NCBI RefSeq assembly: GCF_000271665.2
Contig: NZ_CP010978.1
Coordinates: 3,254,501 to 3,318,500, forward strand
Source: Pelosinus fermentans JBW45
GTDB lineage: Bacteria; Bacillota; Negativicutes; DSM-13327
Direction: 5' to 3'
DNA length: 64,000 nucleotides
Shown: in pieces, positions 54,213 through 62,797 of the stretch
Layout: each line of letters starts with the position of its first letter
Position numbering within the stretch: position 1 is the stretch's first letter
The notes under the pieces: model-generated
The model's database searches: none
The model's input: only the letters and a program-made list of their open reading frames with translations
Told to the model about the DNA's origin: nothing
Made by a program: the position numbers and the translations under genes

Positions 54213-54884
54213 TTAATGACTAACTTCTTTCATGGTTAAACCTGACTGCACAGCATAGATCGCAATCTGGGTTCTGTCCCTTAAACTGAGCTTACTCAAG
54301 ATACTGCTTATATAATTCCGTATGGTCCCTTCGCTGAATTTTAACTTTTCCGTTATTTCTTTATTGGACATCCCCATACCAACAAACTGTATAATTCTTA
54401 ACTCATTTTTGCTTAAATCCTCAATAACATCTTGGGTTACATTCACAAGATAATCTGCATTTGCCATTTGAGAAAAAAATTTGAACACCTTTACAGCAAT
54501 ATTAGGGTTGATGAGTGCCCCACCACCATATACGATCTTAATGGCTTCTACTAGCTCTTTTACTGAAATTCCTTTCAAAAGATAGCCGCTTGCCCCGTTT
54601 TTTAAGGCATTAAATACATACTCATCATCATCGAAAGTAGTAAGTACAATAATCTTTATTTTAGGAAAGGCCTCCTTAATAATCTCAATGCATCGTACTC
54701 CATCCATTTCCGGCATGCGAATATCCATCAAAATAACATCTGGTAACAGTTTCTTGACTAATCTGGCTACTTGCTTACCATTTTCTGCAGTACCAACAAT
54801 TTGGATCCCGGCTTTGTTATGCAGCATGATCTCAAGACTTTGCCTAATAATCTCTTGATCCTCTACAATTAAAACTTTAATCAT
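54213..54884 (-). CDS. NarL/LuxR-type response regulator
   Basis: 223 residues. Receiver domain with acidic VEDQE near the start, phospho-acceptor Asp in DVILMDIRMPEMDG (D54 region), Thr in VLTTFDDDEY and Lys in GYLLKGIS. C-terminal LuxR helix-turn-helix: SKNELRIIQFVGMGMSNKEITEKLKFSEGTIRNYISSILSKLSLRDRTQI. Four bases after the kinase gene. Probable activator of both sugar operons through the 30-bp element. Confidence 0.93.
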   Translation of the reverse strand: MIKVLIVEDQEIIRQSLEIMLHNKAGIQIVGTAENGKQVARLVKKLLPDVILMDIRMPEMDGVRCIEIIKEAFPKIKIIVLTTFDDDEYVFNALKNGASGYLLKGISVKELVEAIKIVYGGGALINPNIAVKVFKFFSQMANADYLVNVTQDVIEDLSKNELRIIQFVGMGMSNKEITEKLKFSEGTIRNYISSILSKLSLRDRTQIAIYAVQSGLTMKEVSH

Positions 54885-54888
54885 GATG

Positions 54889-56205
54889 TCACCTCCACCT
54901 TATAGGCAATACAGCGTACATCGTAAAACCTGCACCATTTTGACTAAAGAACTCTGCTTTTCCATTTAATAAACCGACCATTTCCCTAATATGTGTAAGT
55001 CCGAATCCCTCTTCAATCGCTGGGCAGCCAATCCCATCATCTATGACTTCAATTTTTATGGTACTATGGTCAAACTGAAAATGGATAGTAATCACCTTTG
55101 CTTTCCCATGACGCACAGCATTTGTAATTCCTTCCTGAATAAATCGGTAGACCGTTTCTTCTTCCTCAATCCACAGTTTTTTTATTGTTCCTTCGATATG
55201 CAATTGAACCTTCGTTCTGGTACAGTCTGTAATATTGTCAGCCAGCTTCTGTATGGCAGGAATGAGGGATAGCCGCTCCATCGCATCAGGCCTTAATGCA
55301 CTTACAGACCTTCTGACTTCCAGCAAACCCTCTTTGGACAGTTCGGCGATTTTGATCATCTGGCTTTTTGTTTTTTTATTGTCCCAATCAATCATTTCAA
55401 TACAAGCTTCAAGCCCCGTAGCAATACCAGTGAGAGTATGTCCTATGGTGTCATGAATCTCCCTGGCAAGACGGTTTCGCTCCTTGGTTTTAACCATGTC
55501 CTCTGATTTTCTGCTATATTCCTGCAACTGTATCGTAGAAATTTTCGACTCTTCGGCTGCTTGATAGAGAGTATCATATAAATCTTTCAATCTTACCCTC
55601 TCATCTACCTGATTTTGAATCACAATCATCATAAAAAAAATGAAAAGAACATCATTTAAAGAGAACAAAACATTGCGAATACCAAAAATATAAAGGCGCT
55701 GTGTAAAAGTATAGTGCTGTATATAGTCATTGATCGAAAACAGATTGAATTTTATAGAAAAGATATCGTAATCAAACAGTATATAAACCAGTATCGATAC
55801 AACTAAAAACATGTATTTTTTCTTATTTCCTTCTATATAAACTACAATATTAGCAATGGGTAGCAGCATCACTCCCTTATAGCTCATATTTAAATAATAC
55901 ATGATAGCAATACAAAGCATGATGTCTATAATGGAAAATAAATAGAGTACCGGTCTTACATATTCCCCAAATTTTTCTCGTATACCAACACCTAAAATCA
56001 GCGTGGCAAGAAGAACAAGAGAAAACACAGGGACCTTCCAGGGAGTCGTCGGAATAAATTTTATATTTTCCAAAAAATCTCTTGCCATAGAATGATCACA
56101 AATAAGTTCCGTAGTCTCATAAATAATAATTGACATAAATAATATCACGATAAAATTTACAAAAAACATCATCATTCTGATTACATTTACATTTTTATGA
56201 TTCAT
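54889..56205 (-). CDS. Membrane sensor histidine kinase (HisKA_3, NarL-partner type)
   Basis: 438 residues. Five to six TM helices in the first 210 residues with no large extracytoplasmic domain of its own. Then a dimerisation/phosphoacceptor segment RNRLAREIHDTIGHTLTG (HisKA_3) and an HATPase domain (IQEGITNAVRHGKA; DDGIGCPAIEEGFGL). Lack of a sensor domain fits a partner binding protein doing the sensing. Start ATG 56205 with AGGGGAT; the in-frame region to 56274 is unsupported. First gene of the kinase-regulator-binding protein unit. Confidence 0.92.
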   Translation of the reverse strand: MNHKNVNVIRMMMFFVNFIVILFMSIIIYETTELICDHSMARDFLENIKFIPTTPWKVPVFSLVLLATLILGVGIREKFGEYVRPVLYLFSIIDIMLCIAIMYYLNMSYKGVMLLPIANIVVYIEGNKKKYMFLVVSILVYILFDYDIFSIKFNLFSINDYIQHYTFTQRLYIFGIRNVLFSLNDVLFIFFMMIVIQNQVDERVRLKDLYDTLYQAAEESKISTIQLQEYSRKSEDMVKTKERNRLAREIHDTIGHTLTGIATGLEACIEMIDWDNKKTKSQMIKIAELSKEGLLEVRRSVSALRPDAMERLSLIPAIQKLADNITDCTRTKVQLHIEGTIKKLWIEEEETVYRFIQEGITNAVRHGKAKVITIHFQFDHSTIKIEVIDDGIGCPAIEEGFGLTHIREMVGLLNGKAEFFSQNGAGFTMYAVLPIRWR

Positions 56206-56308
56206 ATTTCTATCCCCTATCCAACCTTTGTAGAACGATTGAGGAAAGATGCAGCAGACGTTTGTCAATAGCACTACCTTTAATCTAAATTTTCTGATAA
56301 TAATAAAA

Positions 56309-56373
56309 TGACAAATGTAACTGGCTACTTATGACAGAATACAGATGTTTTCTATTTAACCAAATTCTATAAT
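56309..56373 (+). promoter_or_regulatory. Kinase/isomerase promoter with the same 30-bp element
   Basis: Element 56309-56338 (starts TGACAAATGTAACTG, ends TTATGACAGA), 29 bases, then -10 TATAAT (56368-56373). The -35 position reads ATGTTT. The element spans about -70 to -41, typical for a class I activator site. Confidence 0.75.
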
Positions 56374-56453
56374 ACATATTGTAATATTCTCCAGAAGTCT
56401 TACATGCATATTTTCTGTAATTGATGACCGATTAAAATGAGGGGGATAAAAAC

Positions 56454-56582
56454 ATGTCATTAACAACTTTAGAGCCACTTCTGGAAGATGCTAAAGCAAT
56501 AAAGATGGATTTGGCAATAGAAGGTACATATGAAGCTGTAACAGAACATCTGCAAATCTTTATGAGCAATGATAAAGCATAA
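56454..56582 (+). CDS. 42-residue ORF resembling an internally deleted class II aldolase
   Basis: MSLTTLEPLLEDAKAIKM resembles the N-terminus of class II ketose-bisphosphate aldolases, and TYEAVTEHLQIFMSNDKA resembles their C-terminus; the whole catalytic barrel is missing. GAGGGGGAT precedes the ATG, so it is probably still translated. First ORF downstream of the element-driven promoter and 33 bases before the kinase gene, where a full aldolase would make sense. It could also be an independent small protein. Confidence 0.5.
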   Translation: MSLTTLEPLLEDAKAIKMDLAIEGTYEAVTEHLQIFMSNDKA

Positions 56583-56615
56583 CTACTAACTACATTTTAA
56601 TCGTGGAGGTGAATC

Positions 56616-57563
56616 ATGAGTAAGGTTGTCTGTTTGGGAATACTGGTTGCCGATCTCATTGCAAAGCCTGTAGCCCAATTTCCATCAAAGGGTAAGCTCA
56701 CGAATGTGGATACAATGGAGCTTCACACTGGGGGATGCGCAACGAATACGGCAATTGATTTAGCGAAACTTGGTGAAGATGTAGGTGTTATCGGTCTTAT
56801 CGGCAATGATGCCTTCGGCTCCTTTATCCTCAATCGACTAAAGGCAGAAAATGTGGATATTACGGGTGTAAAACATACAACACAGATCGGTACCTCTACC
56901 TCAATGGTATTTTCAGATCCAGATGGTGAAAGAAGCTTCCTTTATTATCCCGGGGCGAATGGTATCCTCGCAGAAGAGGATATTGATTTCTCGGTAATTG
57001 AAAGGTGTGAAATTTTATTTATTGCGGGCTCTTTATTAATGCCGACCTTAGACGGCGAACCAACTGCCAGATTATTAAAAAGAGCTCAGAAATTTGGCAA
57101 ATATACAATACTAGATACGGCATGGGATGCATCAGAAAAATGGATGTCAGCCATCGGTCCTTGTCTTCCATACCTCGACTTATTCATGCCAAGTATCGAA
57201 GAAGCGCAAATGCTGAGTGGCAAGGACAACGTAGAAGATATGGCTAAAGTCTTTTTAACGGCTGGCACTCAAAATGTCGTTATTAAGTGTGGCGCCAAAG
57301 GATGCTACATGGAAAACAGCACGGAAAAGCATTACTTGCCAGCATTTGGAGTCAATGCGATTGATACCAATGGTGCTGGGGATTCATTTGTCGCAGGCTT
57401 TATAGCAGGGCTCGCCAATAAGTGGGATTTGAAACGCTGTGCTGAATTTGCCAATGCAGTCGGTGCCCATTGCGTAACAGCACTGGGAGCATCTAGCGGC
57501 ATTAAAAGCAAAGAAGAAATCATCATATTTATGGAAAATAGGAGTAATTATCATGATAAATAA
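56616..57563 (+). CDS. PfkB-family carbohydrate kinase
   Basis: 315-residue ribokinase-like sugar kinase. N-terminal HTGGCATNTAIDLAKLG (PfkB signature 1) and C-terminal DTNGAGDSFVAGFIAGL with the catalytic Asp (about 254). Substrate probably a ketose released by the adjacent isomerase. GGAGGTGA precedes ATG. Overlaps the isomerase gene by 11 bases, so translation is coupled. Confidence 0.92.
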   Translation: MSKVVCLGILVADLIAKPVAQFPSKGKLTNVDTMELHTGGCATNTAIDLAKLGEDVGVIGLIGNDAFGSFILNRLKAENVDITGVKHTTQIGTSTSMVFSDPDGERSFLYYPGANGILAEEDIDFSVIERCEILFIAGSLLMPTLDGEPTARLLKRAQKFGKYTILDTAWDASEKWMSAIGPCLPYLDLFMPSIEEAQMLSGKDNVEDMAKVFLTAGTQNVVIKCGAKGCYMENSTEKHYLPAFGVNAIDTNGAGDSFVAGFIAGLANKWDLKRCAEFANAVGAHCVTALGASSGIKSKEEIIIFMENRSNYHDK

Positions 57564-58080
57564 ATCAGAGTATGAGTCTATAGCTCAAAAAGTCCTTATT
57601 TACTATGAAAGGGTCGGTATTGCCATAACCAATGAAGAAAAAATTCGTATTGAGATCGCAGACTTTGGTCTGAATGATATTTATAATACAGGATTACAAT
57701 TAATAACCTATGTAAATACTGACAGAGTTTGCGCTAAAGAAATGGTACTTATGCCTTATCAGACTTGTCCTGAACATAAGCATCCTACAAGAAAGGAACT
57801 AGCGGGAAAAGAAGAAACTTTTAGATGCAGATATGGCACAGTATATCTATATGTGGAAGGAGAAAAAATAGAACGTCCTCACTGTAATCCACCTTGCGGC
57901 TCAGAGCAATACTATACCGTTTGGAAAGAGATTATTCTTACTCCTGGAGAACAATATACAATCTACCCTGATACCCTGCATTGGTTCCAAGCCGGCAGGT
58001 TAGGTGCTGTCATTTCAGAATTTTCCACTCATTCTACAGACAAAACCGATATCTTTACCGATAGCAGGATTATACGGTAG
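57553..58080 (+). CDS. D-lyxose/mannose-type sugar isomerase (cupin)
   Basis: 175-residue metal-dependent cupin isomerase. Metal ligands H75 and H77 (EHKHPTRKELAGKEETF), E88 and H143 (TLHWFQAG) match D-lyxose ketol-isomerase (YdaE-like), which interconverts D-lyxose/D-xylulose and D-mannose/D-fructose. With the PfkB kinase it would channel the imported sugar into the pentose-phosphate or glycolytic pool. Sugar identity is inferred. Confidence 0.85.
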   Translation: MINKSEYESIAQKVLIYYERVGIAITNEEKIRIEIADFGLNDIYNTGLQLITYVNTDRVCAKEMVLMPYQTCPEHKHPTRKELAGKEETFRCRYGTVYLYVEGEKIERPHCNPPCGSEQYYTVWKEIILTPGEQYTIYPDTLHWFQAGRLGAVISEFSTHSTDKTDIFTDSRIIR

Positions 58081-58100
58081 TGATTTGCAAATGATGATAT

Positions 58101-58143
58101 AGTAAAAAAGTAGACAAGGAAATCCCTGCCTACTTTTTTACTA
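58101..58143 (+). terminator. Terminator of the kinase/isomerase operon
   Basis: AGTAAAAAAGTAG/CTACTTTTTTACT arms around a short bulged loop, ending in a T-tract; can serve both directions. Confidence 0.8.
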
Positions 58144-58234
58144 TATATATTCTTCATAGTCTTCGCATCTTCGTGGTTCAAAATGCTTTATTTTTTATCC
58201 TATCTCTCTTTTCTCTGTGGTCCCTTTTTCTATT

Positions 58235-59530
58235 TTATATGTTTTTAAAAGACGCGTCAGCGTTTTTCTTTATCGCCCGGAATGCAATATCTTTTCGATA
58301 ATGCATTCCTTTAAATTTTATAGATCCAATTGCCTGATATGCCTTGTCCACTGCTTGCTTAATAGCAGAGTCTGTAGCTGTTACACCAAGTACACGTCCA
58401 CCATTCGTTAACACCTGTCCTTCGCAGCCAGCAGTGCCAGCATGAAATACATAGGCGCCTTGCTCTTCCGCTTTGTCGATACCACTAATGATATCGCCCT
58501 TAGCATATTCTTCAGGATATCCTCCCGCCGCTAACACTACACATACAGCAGCCTCATCCTTCCAATTAACAGAAGTACCTGCCAATGTACCCTCTATGCA
58601 AGCTTTCATAATCGTTACTAAATCGCTATCTAGCAAAGGTAGTACGACTTGAGTTTCAGGATCACCAAAACGAGCATTAAATTCAATGACCTTAGGACCA
58701 TCTACAGTCATAATCAACCCTAAATACAAGCATCCACAATAAGAACATCCTTCACTTTCCATGGCAGCAATTGTAGGCTGAAAAATCTCTTTCAGGACCT
58801 GGGCACTGATCGCTGGGGTAATAATCGGAGCAGGTGCATAGGCTCCCATCCCTCCTGTATTAGGTCCCTGATCATGATCAAAGACTCGCTTATGATCTTG
58901 AGCTGCTACCATAGGGATGATCGTCTTCCCATCAGTAAAAGCTAATATAGAAGCTTCCTCACCCACTAAGAATTCCTCTATGACGACCTGACTGCCTGCT
59001 TGACCAAAAGCTCCGTCACACATCATCATATCAACCGCTGCTAGAGCTTCATCAATGGTCATTGCAACCACAACGCCTTTACCAGCTGCCAATCCATCAG
59101 CCTTTACGACTACAGGCGCTCCCTGGGAGTTTATGTATGCCTTTGCCATATCAGCCTGAGTAAATACAGCATATTTAGCAGTAGGGATATTATATTTTTC
59201 CATTAAATTTTTAGCAAAAGTTTTTGAGCTTTCAATCTGAGCGGCAGCCTGGGTAGGTCCAAAACAGGCAAGACCATTTGCCTGAAAAACATCTACGATA
59301 CCATTTGATAAAGGAATTTCAGGACCTACTACGGTGAGCGTAACCTTCTGCTCTTTAGCAAATGCCACAAGAGCAGCATTATCCATGATATCAAGTTCTA
59401 CACACTCGGCGATTTTTGCAATACCTGGATTGCCAGGGATACAGAATATCTTTTCTACATCTCTATTTTCTTTTAATTTAGACACTAATGCATGCTCACG
59501 TCCGCCGCCACCAATGACCAATAGATTCAT
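58235..59530 (-). CDS. purD: PurD, phosphoribosylamine--glycine ligase
   Basis: Step 2 of purine synthesis: ATP-dependent joining of phosphoribosylamine and glycine. 431 residues, ATP-grasp. N-terminal MNLLVIGGGGREHA; VVKADGLAAGKGVVVA; GGMGAYAPAPI; IEFNARFGDPETQ. Start ATG 59530 with GGGAG; the in-frame extension to 59749 overlaps purH and is not real. Last gene of the purF-M-N-H-D series. Confidence 0.97.
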   Translation of the reverse strand: MNLLVIGGGGREHALVSKLKENRDVEKIFCIPGNPGIAKIAECVELDIMDNAALVAFAKEQKVTLTVVGPEIPLSNGIVDVFQANGLACFGPTQAAAQIESSKTFAKNLMEKYNIPTAKYAVFTQADMAKAYINSQGAPVVVKADGLAAGKGVVVAMTIDEALAAVDMMMCDGAFGQAGSQVVIEEFLVGEEASILAFTDGKTIIPMVAAQDHKRVFDHDQGPNTGGMGAYAPAPIITPAISAQVLKEIFQPTIAAMESEGCSYCGCLYLGLIMTVDGPKVIEFNARFGDPETQVVLPLLDSDLVTIMKACIEGTLAGTSVNWKDEAAVCVVLAAGGYPEEYAKGDIISGIDKAEEQGAYVFHAGTAGCEGQVLTNGGRVLGVTATDSAIKQAVDKAYQAIGSIKFKGMHYRKDIAFRAIKKNADASFKNI

Positions 59531-59585
59531 GGCTAATCTCCCTTCCAATGGGCTGTTTCGGCAACTGCCCCACAAATTTATATAC

Positions 59586-61127
59586 TTAATGTTTAAAATG
59601 TCTTGTTCCTGTAAATACCATAGCAATCCCATGTTCATCAGCAGCTTCAATAGATTCTTGATCACGCACAGAACCACCAGGCTGAATAATGACTTTGATT
59701 CCTGCTTTTGCTGCAGTATCCACTGTATCACGGAAAGGTAAAAACGCATCGGAAGCCATTACTGCACCGAAAGCTTTAGCACCAGCTTGTTCTAAGGCAA
59801 TAGCAGCAGCTCCTACACGATTCATTTGTCCTGCGCCAACACCTAAGGTCTGATTATCATTAGCAATCACAATGGCATTGGATTTCACATGTTTAACCAC
59901 TTTCCAAGCAAGGAGCAGCTCTTCCCACTCTTTTGTGGTTGGCTGAGTTTTCGTGACAACTTTCATATCATGGCAACTTTCAACCACAGTGTCTTTATCT
60001 TGCACTAACATGCCACCTGAAACTGTTTTTATATCCACCTGTTTACTGCCCGTTTGCAGCTTTTCAGCCACGAGAAGACGAAGATTCTGTTTTTTTGTTA
60101 ACAAATCTAATGCATCTTTTGTATAGCCTGGAGCAACAACTGCTTCAGCAAACAATTTACTGATTTGTACAGCTGTTGCCACATCTACATCCCGGTTTAA
60201 ACCAATAATTCCACCATAGGCAGATACAGGGTCAGCCTGATAGGCTTTTGCATAGGCTTCTGCCAAATCAATACCCACACCCGTACCACATGGATTGGTG
60301 TGTTTTATAATCGTAGCTGCCGGTTTTTCAAATTCAGCGACAATATTGTAAGCAGATTCTATATCCACAATATTGTTAAAAGACAATTCTTTGCCATGTA
60401 ATTGCTGGGCATTTGCGACCCCTACAGCAGCAACATGTTTCTCCCGATAAAAGGCTGCCTGTTGCTGAGGATTTTCTCCGTAACGTAACGGCTGCACTTT
60501 TTCATAGACTACATGCACTGTATCCGGAAAAGCTCCCTCTCCCAGTTGCCCTGCCAAGTAAGTTGCAATGCAAGCATCATATTCAGCAGTATGATGAAAA
60601 GCCTCTTTTGCTAATGCCATGCGATAAGCAGGCAAAATATCATTTTCTTGAGCCAACTGCTTTAAAATATCACCATAACGTGCTGGATTCACTACCACTG
60701 TTACATATTGGAAATTTTTAGATGCTGCACGAATCATAGCAGGTCCGCCAATATCAATATTTTCTACAGCATCCTCCAGTGACACATTTGGACGCTCTAT
60801 AGTTTGGCGAAAGGGATATAAATTGACAACTACCATATCGATAGCTGAAATGTGATGTTTCTCCATGGCTTCTACATGAGCCTTATTATCGCGAACGGCT
60901 AAGATTCCACCATGAATATAAGGGTTTAATGTTTTTACGCGACCATCCATAATTTCCGGAAAGCCAGTAATATCACTCACATATTTGACAGGAATTCCTG
61001 CTTCCCGCAATGTTTTCATCGTACCACCAGTAGAAATAATTTCCACACCATACTGATGTAATTGCTGGGCAAATTCAACAATACCTGTTTTATCTGAAAC
61101 GCTAATAAGGGCACGCTTGATGTTCAT
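59586..61127 (-). CDS. purH: PurH, bifunctional AICAR transformylase/IMP cyclohydrolase
   Basis: Last two steps to IMP. 513 residues: N-terminal IMP cyclohydrolase ([30 protein letters not shown]), then AICAR formyltransferase ([11 protein letters not shown] with active-site residues; [12 protein letters not shown]). It also recycles AICAR released by HisF/HisH. 19 bases downstream of purN. Confidence 0.97.
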   Translation of the reverse strand: MNIKRALISVSDKTGIVEFAQQLHQYGVEIISTGGTMKTLREAGIPVKYVSDITGFPEIMDGRVKTLNPYIHGGILAVRDNKAHVEAMEKHHISAIDMVVVNLYPFRQTIERPNVSLEDAVENIDIGGPAMIRAASKNFQYVTVVVNPARYGDILKQLAQENDILPAYRMALAKEAFHHTAEYDACIATYLAGQLGEGAFPDTVHVVYEKVQPLRYGENPQQQAAFYREKHVAAVGVANAQQLHGKELSFNNIVDIESAYNIVAEFEKPAATIIKHTNPCGTGVGIDLAEAYAKAYQADPVSAYGGIIGLNRDVDVATAVQISKLFAEAVVAPGYTKDALDLLTKKQNLRLLVAEKLQTGSKQVDIKTVSGGMLVQDKDTVVESCHDMKVVTKTQPTTKEWEELLLAWKVVKHVKSNAIVIANDNQTLGVGAGQMNRVGAAAIALEQAGAKAFGAVMASDAFLPFRDTVDTAAKAGIKVIIQPGGSVRDQESIEAADEHGIAMVFTGTRHFKH

Positions 61128-61146
61128 TTTTATTCCTCACTTATAG

Positions 61147-61755
61147 CTATATAATTTTTACATTACGACCTTCGATACAAAGGCGCTGTTCACAATACAG
61201 ACGAATTGCTTGAGGGTATAATTTATGCTCTACTGCCAAAATGCGTTCACTTAAGGTCTCTACCGTATCATCAGCAAGTATGGATACAGCCTGCTGCATG
61301 ATAATCGGTCCCGTATCCATACCTTCGTCCACAAAATGTATGGTGCAGCCAGAAACTTTTGCCCCATAGGCAATCGCTTGTTCGTGAGCATCCAGCCCAG
61401 GAAAGGCAGGCAATAATGATGGATGAATATTCATAATACTGCCTGAGAAAAGATTAACGAAATATGCACTTAAAATACGCATGAATCCTGCTAATACCAC
61501 TAAATCTACATGATATAAAGTAAGCTGCTGGGCGATGGCTGCTTCAAACTCTTGTTTTGACGGAAAATCTTTACGTTCAATGCATATTGCCGGAATTCCC
61601 TTAGCCGCTGCATGTTCCAGCACTTTGGCATTTGCCTTATCACTAATCACTAGACCAACTTTAGCATGAAGGAGTCCAGCATCAATGCTATTACAAATGG
61701 CCTGCATATTGCTTCCTCGCCCGGAAGCCAATATACCTAGTATGGTTTTACTCAC
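61147..61755 (-). CDS. purN: PurN, phosphoribosylglycinamide formyltransferase
   Basis: Transfers formyl from 10-formyl-THF to GAR. 202 residues: [16 protein letters not shown] at the N-terminus, [26 protein letters not shown] with catalytic Asn/His and the later Asp in [11 protein letters not shown]. Start GTG 61755, eight bases after AAGGTGG and overlapping the purM stop; GTG 61767 is less likely. Confidence 0.96.
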   Translation of the reverse strand: MSKTILGILASGRGSNMQAICNSIDAGLLHAKVGLVISDKANAKVLEHAAAKGIPAICIERKDFPSKQEFEAAIAQQLTLYHVDLVVLAGFMRILSAYFVNLFSGSIMNIHPSLLPAFPGLDAHEQAIAYGAKVSGCTIHFVDEGMDTGPIIMQQAVSILADDTVETLSERILAVEHKLYPQAIRLYCEQRLCIEGRNVKII

Positions 61756-62797
61756 CAAAGATGCCACCTTTCAGTACCGTCTCCTTGGCTCCTTGCGTCA
61801 CTTGACCAATGACAAAAGATGCTTCGCCTCTTGCAGAAAGATCATCTTGAATCTGCTTGACGTCAGATGGAGAAACAACCAGTATCATACCAATCCCCAT
61901 ATTGAAGGTTCGATACATTTCCGTCCAAGCTACATTCCCCCACTGCTGCAATAGAGCAAATACAGGTGGCTTAGGCCAGCTTTCTGTATCCACCATAGCG
62001 CCGCAGCCTTCCGGCAATACGCGAGGAATGTTTTCGTAAAAACCACCACCAGTAATATGCACCATACCTTTTATTGCAAATTTTTCAATTAAAGGTAAAC
62101 AAGCCTTCGGATATAGCTTAGTTGGAATTAATAATTCTTCTCCTAAAGTCTTTTCTAATTCAGGAACAATTTGATTAATATCCATTTGCTTTATGTCAAA
62201 ACAGATCTTTCGCACTAACGAATAGCCATTGGAATGCAACCCGCTGGAAGGCAGACCAATCAGCACGTCTCCAGGCTGTATGGTTTGCCCTGTAATTAAT
62301 TTAGAGCGTTCTGCAACACCTACGGCAAAACCACCAATATCATATTCTCCATTTTTATAGAAACTTGCCATTTCTGCCGTTTCTCCGCCAATCAGAGAAC
62401 ATCCCGATTCCAGGCAAGCTCCAGCGATACCGCTGACAATAGCCGCTACTTGTTCTGGCGACAATTTGCCCACTGCCAAATAATCCAAGAAAAATAAGGG
62501 TTCAGCGCCTTGCACCAAAATATCATTTACACACATTGCCACTGCATCCTGACCAATAGTGTCATGTTTGTCAGCCATAAAGGCAATACATAATTTCGTA
62601 CCAACACCATCCGTACCAGAAACCAATACCGGCTGACGATATTTAGCAACATCAAGGGCAAATAGACCGCCAAAGCCGCCAATATCCCCCAAAACTTCCG
62701 GACGATAGGTAGAACGAACATGTTTTTTCATTAAATCTACAGCTTTATTACCAGCATCAATGTCAACACCAGCATCACGATATGTTAATTGGCTCAT
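61748..62797 (-). CDS. purM: PurM, phosphoribosylformylglycinamidine cyclo-ligase
   Basis: AIR synthetase, 349 residues. [12 protein letters not shown] at the N-terminus, [57 protein letters not shown] and [16 protein letters not shown] are conserved. The ATG overlaps the purF stop by four bases and the 3' end overlaps purN by eight. Confidence 0.97.
   Translation of the reverse strand: MSQLTYRDAGVDIDAGNKAVDLMKKHVRSTYRPEVLGDIGGFGGLFALDVAKYRQPVLVSGTDGVGTKLCIAFMADKHDTIGQDAVAMCVNDILVQGAEPLFFLDYLAVGKLSPEQVAAIVSGIAGACLESGCSLIGGETAEMASFYKNGEYDIGGFAVGVAERSKLITGQTIQPGDVLIGLPSSGLHSNGYSLVRKICFDIKQMDINQIVPELEKTLGEELLIPTKLYPKACLPLIEKFAIKGMVHITGGGFYENIPRVLPEGCGAMVDTESWPKPPVFALLQQWGNVAWTEMYRTFNMGIGMILVVSPSDVKQIQDDLSARGEASFVIGQVTQGAKETVLKGGIFGE

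Noticed and set aside
59531-59749. N-terminal extension of purD
   Set aside because: The frame is open by chance and overlaps purH; homologous sequence starts at MNLLVIGGGGREHA with GGGAG before it.
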